This document shows, piece by piece, positions 1 through 5,608 of a DNA stretch of 5,608 nt. Position 1 is the stretch's first letter. Every line of letters begins with the position of its first letter. Source of the stretch: Acidobacteriota bacterium (GTDB taxonomy: Bacteria > Acidobacteriota > Blastocatellia > Pyrinomonadales > Pyrinomonadaceae). The stretch covers positions 1 to 5,608 of the forward strand of contig QHXE01000598.1 in assembly GCA_003222835.1 (NCBI GenBank). Reading direction: 5' to 3'. Below the pieces are notes generated by a model. It had not been told where the DNA came from. It ran no database searches and saw only the letters and a list, made by a program, of their open reading frames with translations. The translations under genes were made by a program, and so were the position numbers.

Positions 1-495
1 ATCGGCGCGCGCTTCATTCAGAAGAGAGGCACGATGGGATTTCAGGGCTCATCCGATATCTCGCACGGCAAGATGGAAGAGATGGTGATGAACTCGGTCC
101 GCCAAACCTTCAATCCTGAATTCATCAATCGTTTGGACGAAATTATCGTCTTCGACGAATTAGGCGACGAGGAGTTGCTGGACGTTTTGCAGTTGCAGGT
201 AGATCAGCTAAATCGCACGATGTCCAACCACGGCTTTATTGTGCGGCTGGCGGAAGATGCCAAGCATTGGATTGTCAACAAAACCTGTGCCGATCGCTCG
301 TATGGCGCCCGCCCCTTGCGCCGCGCCCTGCAAAAGCACGTCGAAGATCCGCTTTCCGAGGCGCTGATTCAAGGCCAACTCGCCGACGCATCGCTGGTTG
401 AGATGTTCATGGAAAGTGACGAGTTAAGCTTCCGCACGATCGTGATCGACGAAGCGGGAATCGAGCATGCAAGCGAACTACTGGTCGCCTCTTAG
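1..495 (+). CDS. clpC: ClpC-type AAA+ unfoldase subunit, C-terminal part (5' end outside window)
   Basis: This is the last 164 residues of a Clp/Hsp100 ATPase; the reading frame is open from base 1 and ends at TAG 493-495. Such proteins form hexamers in the cytoplasm that unfold substrates, and ClpC feeds them to ClpP. What is seen belongs to the second AAA+ module. IGARFI at the first residues follows the sensor-1 segment, FNPEFINRLDE (window residues 37-47) contains the arginine-finger motif with Arg44, and SYGARPLRRA carries the sensor-2 arginine at about residue 104. The end is the usual C-terminal small domain. An ATG at 34 is internal and not a start. ClpC is preferred over ClpB because of the MGF segment and the PEFINRLDEIIVF wording. 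The N-domain and middle domain that would settle this lie outside the window, so ClpB or another Hsp100 is possible. No convincing terminator follows. Confidence 0.85.
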   Translation: MGARFIQKRGTMGFQGSSDISHGKMEEMVMNSVRQTFNPEFINRLDEIIVFDELGDEELLDVLQLQVDQLNRTMSNHGFIVRLAEDAKHWIVNKTCADRSYGARPLRRALQKHVEDPLSEALIQGQLADASLVEMFMESDELSFRTIVIDEAGIEHASELLVAS

Positions 496-513
496 AAGTT
501 CGAGCTTGCGGCC

Positions 514-814
514 TCACGAAAACAATTCATGGACTGAGACTCTCCATCTGGGAACGCCTGGTTCGGCGTCGGCAAGCTAATCGCGGTGCGGCAAGTTCAC
601 CCGAAACGTTGTCGGTGTAAACTCGCCCCGCTGTCTTGCCTTCGTGCAGGCGCAAGCTCACAACAACAGCGATTCCCGCACGGTTGGGCATGTCTCCAGT
701 AGGGCATCGTTACGATCTCTCCGTTGACAAGTTCCGCTTTACCGTTCTCTGGCACGCGATAAGATCTTCGATGGTGGCTTCAACCTGGGCGCTCATTTCC
801 AAGGACTCATTCAT
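514..814 (-). pseudogene. Decayed Uma2-family (PF05685, PD-(D/E)XK-like) nuclease gene remnant
   Basis: Reading the minus strand from ATG 814 (or in-frame ATG 796) gives MSAQVEATIEDL, a typical Uma2 N-terminus. The frame then slips by about one base near 760 and continues as RVPENGKAELVNGEIVTMP (about 758-703). It slips again by about two bases near 704 and gives PTGDMPNRAGIAVVVSLRL, then GRVYTDNV (to about 605). A third slip near 606 leads to FRVNLPHRD, a TAG at 579-577, and, without a gap, LADAEPGVPRWRVSVHELFS ending at TGA 516-514. N-terminal, middle and C-terminal Uma2 signatures are thus in the correct order over about 300 bp, against roughly 570 bp for a normal gene of about 190 codons. 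The missing block lies after LPHRD and would hold the catalytic acidic and lysine residues. The gene cannot encode a working nuclease. It ends 18 nt from the clpC-like stop, convergent to it. Assignment is by recall of family wording, without alignment. Confidence 0.72.
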
Positions 815-874
815 TGAATATTAACGTAGCCGTCTCACAAACCAGCTTGAGTTTCAGTTTGATTTGCGTGCGTT

Positions 875-905
875 TTGGACTTTCGCTTTATTTTCCCGCT
901 ATAAT
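875..905 (+). promoter_or_regulatory. Sigma70-like promoter for bamA
   Basis: A perfect -10 hexamer TATAAT lies at 900-905 and a -35-like TTGGAC at 875-880 (4 of 6 matches to TTGACA). The spacer is 19 bp, longer than the ideal 17. The spacer and flanks are T-rich. Transcription would start near 912 and read into bamA, and probably on into the two skp-like genes. It is the best promoter match I can find on the plus strand. The long spacer means activity could be moderate or depend on an activator. Confidence 0.6.
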
Positions 906-911
906 GCGCCA

Positions 912-1081
912 CTTTGTTAATCTGGAAACTGGCAACGGGCGAGAGCCGCGGTGAATCAAAGTGCTCCCCAGACTGCACAATCGCGACCTGTTTGTGTTAC
1001 GGTTTTCCTGAAATAAGCGCTGAAATTTTTTCATAAGCTGTGTGACTGTCCCCGGACAAAACCCTTAGGGAACCGGCACTT
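912..1081 (+). other. Predicted 5' leader of bamA mRNA
   Basis: If transcription starts near 912, about 170 nt precede the bamA start. I see no known riboswitch, no tRNA and no convincing small ORF. A short dyad TGTCCCCGGACA (1047-1058) lies just upstream of the probable ribosome-binding site AGGGAA (1067-1072), which is 9 nt from ATG 1082. The dyad could form only a small 4-5 bp stem. Between the Uma2 remnant and the promoter (815-874) I see nothing else. Confidence 0.4.
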
Positions 1082-4000
1082 ATGCATTTATATCGCGTCG
1101 TCAGGCTCGCCGTTCTGGGCCTCTTTATCGGAACCGCTTCCCTGTTCTTCATAGATCGGGCGTGCGCGCAACAGCCGCCGCGCGTGGTCGAAAACGTGGA
1201 CGTTATCGGCAATCGACGCCTGCGCAAAGACGATATAATCTATTACATTCAAACCCGCGCGGGAGACACCTACAATCCCTCCCAGGTTGAGCGCGACCTG
1301 CAAGCTCTCAATGCCCTCGGCTTCTTTGACAAAACCGAAACTCGAGTCACCATTGAAGATGGTCCACGCGGCGGAGTTAACGTAACTTTCTACGTTAGTG
1401 AACTCCCGATCATTCGCGACATTCAGTTTGAAGGACTCAAGAGTGTATCCGAGTCGGATGTATTGAAGACTTTTCGTGAGAAGCGCGTGGGCGTTTCTAA
1501 AGAGGCAATCGAAGACCCGGTCAAACTCAGGAATGCGACTCGCGTGCTCAAAGAGATGCTCGCCGCCAAAGGACACCCGAATGCGACGGTCAAGGCCGCC
1601 ATCGAAAAAGTGTCGGCAACCTCTAATGCAATCACTTTTCAAATCAACGAAGGCCCGCGCGTGCGCGTCGCCGAGATTCGCTTCGAAGGCAGCAAGGTTT
1701 TCAAGAGTAGTAAGCTGCGCGAACAGATGAAGTACATTCAGGAAGCCGGGCTGATTTCTCGCTTTCGCGAACAGGACATTCTGGACCGGGAAAAGCTGGA
1801 CTTCGACCTGCACAAGGTCGACAACTACATGAAGTCCAAGGGCTACCTGACGGCGCGTCACGGCGAGCCGCGCGTCGAGGGCCTGGGCCGGCGACGTACG
1901 GGCTTTCCGATTTTGCCTATCCCGTTCCTTTCGTCCACAGACGACACCTTGCGTATCACGGTTCCGATAATCGACGGCAAGCTCTATCGTCTGGGTAACA
2001 TGAAGATCGAAGGCAACTCGATTTTCTCCGAAGCCGTGATCAAGGCAATTATCGGCTTGAAAAAGGGCGAGGTCGCCAACGGCGAAGCTATCAGCAAGGC
2101 GCTCTACGAAAACCTCAAGAAGTATTACGGCGCCCAAGGGTTCATTCAGTATACTGCCGAAGTCACGCCGACTTTTAAAGACAACCCGCAGAATGCGAAC
2201 GAAGGCGTCGCTGACTTTCTGATTACCATTGACGAGGGCAAGCAGTTCACGCTGCGGCGACTGGAGTTTACCGGGAACACTTTCACGCGCGACAACGTGC
2301 TGCGCCGAGAAGTGTTAATGAATGAGGGCGACATATATAATCAAAATACGTTCGAGTTCTCGGTGATTCGCTTAAACCAGCTCGGCTATTTCAATCCGAT
2401 TGATAAAGATAAGGACGTCGACTTTCGCACCAACGATGAAGAAGGAACCGTGGATGTGACGGTCAAGGTTGCGGAAAAGGGCCGGCAGCAGATTGCTTTC
2501 AATGGCGGCATTTCTGGAATCGGTGGGTCGTTCTTCGGTCTTGATTACTCAACAAATAACCTGTTCGGACGCGGCGAAGTTCTTTCACTTAATCTCGCGG
2601 CCGGCAATCGCCAGCGATCGGCGCAGTTTTCTTTCACTGAGCCCTACATTAGGAACCGGCCTATTACAGCGGGTTTCTCGCTTTTTACTTACTCGCAGAA
2701 GTTTTTTGGCGAAGGAACTTTCCTTTCACAGAACACCGCGGCACAACAGGGACTGTTTGGAAATTCGCTGGATTTCTTCAATACCAGCGAAGAGAATCTA
2801 TTCACGCGTAACTCTACGGGCGGTTCGATCTTCGCCAGTGCGCCGTTGTCCGAGTTTTATCGCAAGCGGCCCTTCACACAGTTTTCGCGCATAGGCCTTT
2901 CGTACCAACTCGCCAACTCAAGCGTTAAGGATCCGGCCGTCAACGCAACTGGAACCTCGGCGCAGTTCATTCCGGTGATTTATCGCCAGCCCAGCATTTT
3001 GACCAGCCGGGCTACCGCTACCTTTGCTTACGACACGCGCAACGCCAGCATCGATCCAACTCAAGGCCGATCGTTATCGATCGCGCTAGGCGTGGCCGGG
3101 CTCGGCGGCGATGTGCGCACCTACGAACCGACGCTTGAGTTCACGCAGTTTTATCCCATACGCCACAAGCGCTCCGATCATCCGGAAGTTTTTGGCTTCA
3201 GAATTCTATTAGGGACCGTAGGAAGTTTTGCCACGTCAACGAAGGTGAGAAACGCGAACTCGCTCGCCTTTGTCGACGGCGTGCCGATTTACGAGCGCTT
3301 CTTTTTGGGTGATGAATTCACCATTCGTGGTTACAACGTCCGATCGATCAGTCCGGTCACGCCCCTCGACAACTTCATCACTTCTCGTAATGTGGTGATT
3401 GCGACTAACGCTAGCGGAACGCCGGTTCCCGTGCCGGGCTTTAATCAGGCGCTGGCAAACATTGGAACCTTCACTGGCCCAAGCGGAAACAACATCGCGC
3501 AATTGCCGCGCGCCTACACGGCCACCGGCGCCGACACGCAAGTGCTGGGAAACTTCGAATACCGAATTCCCATTATCGGTAGAACGGTGAGCGCCGCGTT
3601 GTATGTCGATGCGGGATCGGCTTTCAATTTTCGCACCAAGCGCGAACAGAGTTACTCGAGTGAGTTTCTCGCGGACCAGCCCTTCCTGTCGAGCGTCGGC
3701 TTTATTTCGTGTCCGCGCATTGCGGGCACGCAAGTAGCCACAGTGAGTCTTACGACGCTGGCCGCTTGTAGTACCTTCGCGAACCTGGCATTTTCTCCGG
3801 TTATTGGTTCCTTGATCGCACGCGACAATCGTCTGGCATCGCAGTCTGAGTTCAATCAAGCATCGTGTCCGGGGTGTCCGAGCGATCCGCTTACGGGTTT
3901 TCCGTTTGGTTTCTATCCGGTTTTCCTGCGTGGCGATGCTCAAACGAACACCGTCGTGCGCCTCAACCAGAGTTTGTTCGCGAAGTTTAGCGACATTCGC

Positions 4001-4171
4001 AGCAGCATGGGAGCCGAGGTTCGTTTCCAGATACCTATTCTCAACGTGCCTTTTCGCCTCATCTATGCTTATAATCCCAACGCGCGTCGCGACCAGGTGA
4101 TTAATGGGTTTCCATTCTTCTTCAACGAGAAAAAGAGCGTCTTTCGCTTCAGCGTGGGCCGCACTTTCTAA
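1082..4171 (+). CDS. bamA: Outer-membrane protein assembly factor BamA (Omp85 family)
   Basis: BamA is the core outer-membrane insertase that folds beta-barrel proteins. The 1029-residue product starts with a signal peptide (hydrophobic core about 9-24, cleavage probably after ACA at 27-29). Five POTRA domains follow at roughly 35-106, 108-191, 192-300, 301-388 and 389-465; the first opens with VENVDVIGNRRL and the last carries LEFTGNTFTRDNVLRRE. The barrel runs from about 468 to the end. Its marks are NLFGRGEVLSLNLAAGNR, QFSFTEPY, the loop-6 IRGY motif (Arg749-Gly750-Tyr751, equivalent to VRGF), FEYRIPIIGR, YVDAGSAF, and the C-terminal beta-signal FRFSVGRTF ending in Phe. It is longer than E. 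coli BamA (about 810 residues). Extra length lies in POTRA3 (about 266-290), in loop 6, and in loop 7, which holds four cysteines. The start is supported by AGGGAA at 1067-1072 and by the signal peptide directly after it. The skp-like genes follow on the same strand. Confidence 0.95.
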   Translation: MHLYRVVRLAVLGLFIGTASLFFIDRACAQQPPRVVENVDVIGNRRLRKDDIIYYIQTRAGDTYNPSQVERDLQALNALGFFDKTETRVTIEDGPRGGVNVTFYVSELPIIRDIQFEGLKSVSESDVLKTFREKRVGVSKEAIEDPVKLRNATRVLKEMLAAKGHPNATVKAAIEKVSATSNAITFQINEGPRVRVAEIRFEGSKVFKSSKLREQMKYIQEAGLISRFREQDILDREKLDFDLHKVDNYMKSKGYLTARHGEPRVEGLGRRRTGFPILPIPFLSSTDDTLRITVPIIDGKLYRLGNMKIEGNSIFSEAVIKAIIGLKKGEVANGEAISKALYENLKKYYGAQGFIQYTAEVTPTFKDNPQNANEGVADFLITIDEGKQFTLRRLEFTGNTFTRDNVLRREVLMNEGDIYNQNTFEFSVIRLNQLGYFNPIDKDKDVDFRTNDEEGTVDVTVKVAEKGRQQIAFNGGISGIGGSFFGLDYSTNNLFGRGEVLSLNLAAGNRQRSAQFSFTEPYIRNRPITAGFSLFTYSQKFFGEGTFLSQNTAAQQGLFGNSLDFFNTSEENLFTRNSTGGSIFASAPLSEFYRKRPFTQFSRIGLSYQLANSSVKDPAVNATGTSAQFIPVIYRQPSILTSRATATFAYDTRNASIDPTQGRSLSIALGVAGLGGDVRTYEPTLEFTQFYPIRHKRSDHPEVFGFRILLGTVGSFATSTKVRNANSLAFVDGVPIYERFFLGDEFTIRGYNVRSISPVTPLDNFITSRNVVIATNASGTPVPVPGFNQALANIGTFTGPSGNNIAQLPRAYTATGADTQVLGNFEYRIPIIGRTVSAALYVDAGSAFNFRTKREQSYSSEFLADQPFLSSVGFISCPRIAGTQVATVSLTTLAACSTFANLAFSPVIGSLIARDNRLASQSEFNQASCPGCPSDPLTGFPFGFYPVFLRGDAQTNTVVRLNQSLFAKFSDIRSSMGAEVRFQIPILNVPFRLIYAYNPNARRDQVINGFPFFFNEKKSVFRFSVGRTF

Positions 4172-4286
4172 GCAGTTGACGGAAAAACCGCGAGCGAGTC
4201 GCCCGATAAGGCAAACCAAACCGGCGGCATGAACAACTAAGGTTGCGTCAGTCGCGTCTCAAATCTAAGGAGTTTACGAGGAAGTT

Positions 4287-4904
4287 ATGAAGATATTTCG
4301 TGCGATAGCCGCGGTCGCTTTTTTCGCGGCGATCAGTGCGGGGTCAGTTTTCGCTCAGCCGCGCACCAATACGCCGTCATCCACACCGGCTCCAGCCCAG
4401 GCCGGCAGCGTGCCCGACACCAAGATCGCTCTCATTGATAGTTCTCAATTCGCCGAGGAGAAGCAGGGTATCTATCGCTTTGTCGCGGCTATCAAGAAAG
4501 TGGACGCAGAGTTTCAGCCGCGGCGGACTGAGTTAGAGAGCTTGAAAACGCAAATTGATAAGTTGACTGCCGATTTGAATAAAGCTGCTCCGGTCCAGGA
4601 TCCTAAAGTCACGGCGCAGCAGAACGACAAGATCGAGCAGATGAAGAAAGACTATACGCGTAAAGGCGAAGATGCCCAAACTGCTTTTGATAAGAAACTC
4701 CAGGAAGTCTTGGGTCCAATCTATGAGGATATCGGCAAGGCCCTCGATGTCTATGCCAAGGCCCATGGCATCACGCTCATACTCGATGTCACCAAAATTC
4801 AAGGCATCGTTAGCGCCTCCGAATCTTTGGATATCACCAGACCCTTCATTGCTGAGTTCAATAGTAAGAACCCGGCCACGGCGGCATTGACGCCGAAAGA
4901 GTAA
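4287..4904 (+). CDS. skp: OmpH/Skp-family periplasmic chaperone (first of two tandem copies)
   Basis: This 205-residue protein is a predicted periplasmic chaperone of the OmpH/Skp family, which holds unfolded outer-membrane proteins on their way to BamA. Residues 1-23 are a signal peptide with cleavage probably after VFA. A Pro/Thr/Ser-rich linker spans 24-43, then comes the first core strand (TKIALIDSSQF, about 45-55). Two long charged helices follow (about 60-100 and 106-158), broken near APVQDPK, as expected for the coiled-coil tentacles. The core closes with AKAHGITLILDVTKIQGIV (158-176) and a conserved tail with NPATA. E. coli Skp lacks such a long linker. Two ribosome-binding candidates precede ATG 4287: AAGGAG at 4267-4272 (14 nt away, rather far) and GAGG at 4278-4281 (5 nt away). 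It lies 115 nt after bamA with no clear promoter or terminator between, so co-transcription is likely. The fold family is clear; in vivo clients are inferred. Confidence 0.88.
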   Translation: MKIFRAIAAVAFFAAISAGSVFAQPRTNTPSSTPAPAQAGSVPDTKIALIDSSQFAEEKQGIYRFVAAIKKVDAEFQPRRTELESLKTQIDKLTADLNKAAPVQDPKVTAQQNDKIEQMKKDYTRKGEDAQTAFDKKLQEVLGPIYEDIGKALDVYAKAHGITLILDVTKIQGIVSASESLDITRPFIAEFNSKNPATAALTPKE

Positions 4905-4979
4905 CTGCAAAGGGCGAAGAGCTAAGGGCTAAGAGCAAGGTTTCTTTGCCCTTTGCGCTTACCTCTTTGCTCTTTGCTC
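4905..4979. repeat. Inverted arrays of a 7-nt repeat, hairpin-forming intergenic element
   Basis: Directly after the first skp stop, 4905-4939 can be cut into five 7-nt units of the form GRGCWAA; GGGCGAA (4912), GAGCTAA (4919) and GGGCTAA (4926) are clear, the outer two are looser. After a 5-nt centre GTTTC (4940-4944), 4945-4979 holds five units of the reverse complement, including TTTGCCC (4945) and two perfect TTTGCTC copies (4966 and 4973). The arrays can pair in several registers that differ by 21 nt, three repeat units. The best is 4907-4921 with 4942-4956, a 15-bp stem with two G-U pairs and a 20-nt loop; the next is 4931-4940 with 4965-4974, 10 bp with one G-U. No U-run follows the stem, so a standard intrinsic terminator is unlikely. 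It may be a genome-wide repeat, an mRNA processing or stability element, or selfish repeat DNA. Confidence 0.75.
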
Positions 4980-4994
4980 GTCGAGGTATACATC

Positions 4995-5608
4995 ATGAAC
5001 GGAAAGCTCTTTATAATTGCGTTCGCATCAATTCTTTTGGTTGCAACTTCTGCGGCGTTTGCTCAAGGACCGGCGACTCAGCCAAAGCCGCAGACTACCA
5101 CCGCGCCGCCATCCGCGGTGAATATTCCAGTAGGCAAGGTCGCAGTGATCTTTTCAGCAGCCTTCCAGGATCCTAAGGCGGGTATCGCAAAGTTCACCGT
5201 GTTACTGAGTCAACTCAACGCTCAGTTTCAGAAGACGCAGGACGACTTGAATCAGACCGCGCAGAGGATCAAGCAGTTGGAAGATGAAATAGCGAAGGCT
5301 CAGGCGTCAGGAGGCGGCGATCCAAAGTTGGTGCAGGCCAAGATCGACCAGCACGACCAGCTAAAGAAGGATGCCCAGCGAAAAACCGAAGACGCTCAGG
5401 CAGCATATCAAAAGCGTCGCGAGGAAATATTTGCGCCGCTGCAGGATGATGTGGCCAAGTATCTGGACACGTACGCCAAGGCTCACGGTATTACGCTAGT
5501 CATCGACGGCAGCCAGGTCGAAGGAATTCTTTTCGCGGCCGACGGCATCATTATCACCCAGGCGTTCATTAACGAATATAACCTCAAGAACCCGGCAACC
5601 GCGTCGGT
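4995..5608 (+). CDS. skp: OmpH/Skp-family periplasmic chaperone paralogue (3' end outside window)
   Basis: From ATG 4995 the frame stays open for 204 codons to the window edge. A signal peptide (1-23, cleavage probably after AFA) is followed by a Pro/Thr/Gln-rich linker (24-45), the strand GKVAVIFSAAF (about 47-57), two long charged coiled-coil helices (about 61-103 and 110-160) separated by a Gly-rich turn ASGGGDPK, and the closing core AKAHGITLVIDGSQVEGIL (161-179). The tail NLKNPATAS matches the end of the preceding paralogue, so probably only a few codons are missing. The two copies share AKAHGITL and the same domain plan, but the helices have diverged widely, so the duplication is old. 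GAGG at 4983-4986, 8 nt before the ATG, supports the start and lies just outside the heptamer element. It is probably in the bamA operon and a second periplasmic holdase for outer-membrane clients; specialised partners are possible but not shown. Confidence 0.88.
   Translation, partial: MNGKLFIIAFASILLVATSAAFAQGPATQPKPQTTTAPPSAVNIPVGKVAVIFSAAFQDPKAGIAKFTVLLSQLNAQFQKTQDDLNQTAQRIKQLEDEIAKAQASGGGDPKLVQAKIDQHDQLKKDAQRKTEDAQAAYQKRREEIFAPLQDDVAKYLDTYAKAHGITLVIDGSQVEGILFAADGIIITQAFINEYNLKNPATAS

Noticed and set aside
554..569. ACGCC/GGCGT hairpin as terminator for clpC
   Set aside because: It has only a 5-bp stem, no U-run after it, and sits within the Uma2 relic coding sequence.
724..763. TTGACA at 724-729 with GATAAG at 758-763 as a promoter
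   Set aside because: The spacer is 28 bp, far too long, and TTGACA is simply the complement of Uma2-like codons in the relic.
636..824. 62-codon plus-strand ORF in the clpC-bamA gap
   Set aside because: It lies antisense to the Uma2 relic, has no ribosome-binding site or recognisable domain, and its composition is that of a shadow frame.
924..960. Sigma-E-like promoter (GGAAACT at 924, TCAAA at 956) ahead of bamA
   Set aside because: The spacing of about 25 nt is well outside the 15-17 nt needed, and the -35 match is imperfect.
1088..2137. 349-codon minus-strand ORF inside bamA
   Set aside because: It lies wholly antisense to the POTRA-coding part of a clear gene and shows no domain I recognise; long antisense frames are common opposite codon-biased genes. 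The same holds for the 327-codon minus-strand ORF at 3236-4219.
4176..4210. TTGACG after bamA as a -35 for the first skp-like gene
   Set aside because: No -10-like hexamer lies at 16-19 bp; the nearest, GATAAG, is 23 bp away.
4946..5176. 76-codon plus-strand ORF overlapping the second skp-like gene
   Set aside because: It begins inside the heptamer repeat with a non-ATG start and overlaps in another frame the signal peptide of a clear OmpH/Skp paralogue starting at 4995.
4595..5176. Shared CCAGGATCCTAA in both skp-like genes (about 4596 and 5165) as a repeat or site
   Set aside because: It encodes QDPK in non-equivalent parts of the two proteins, is only 12 nt, and is best explained by chance.

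Overview
The window holds one strand of ordinary envelope-biogenesis genes plus two small intergenic oddities. It reads as chromosomal DNA of a diderm (Gram-negative-type) bacterium, because it encodes an outer-membrane BamA and two periplasmic OmpH/Skp-type chaperones. The moderate GC content, the very long BamA with enlarged loops, the BamA-Skp-Skp order and a decayed Uma2-family gene beside them suggest Acidobacteriota, perhaps Blastocatellia. That placement is inferred from familiarity; no taxonomic marker is present.

Layout. Positions 1-495 are the 3' end of a Clp/Hsp100 ATPase gene (clpC-like), cut by the left edge. Positions 496-1081 contain no intact gene. On the minus strand, 514-814 carries the degraded remains of a Uma2-family nuclease gene with frameshifts and a large internal deletion. 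A sigma70-like promoter at 875-905 and a leader of about 170 nt then precede bamA. Positions 1082-4171 are bamA: signal peptide, five POTRA domains and a 16-strand-type barrel. After a 115-nt gap, 4287-4904 is a full-length OmpH/Skp-family chaperone gene. A 90-nt gap follows, most of it (4905-4979) filled by two inverted arrays of a 7-nt repeat that can fold into a hairpin. From 4995 to the right edge runs a second OmpH/Skp paralogue, missing only its last codons.

How the genes work together. In characterised diderms Skp-type chaperones bind unfolded outer-membrane proteins as they leave the Sec translocon and carry them to BamA, which folds and inserts them. The same strand, short gaps and lack of an obvious internal terminator or promoter suggest that bamA and both skp-like genes are co-transcribed from the promoter at about 900. 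The ClpC-like gene looks like a separate unit.

I found no sign of a wholly new system. The observations most worth a second look are the heptamer inverted array between the two chaperone genes, the Uma2 relic, and a cysteine-bearing insertion of about 100 residues in a BamA extracellular loop.
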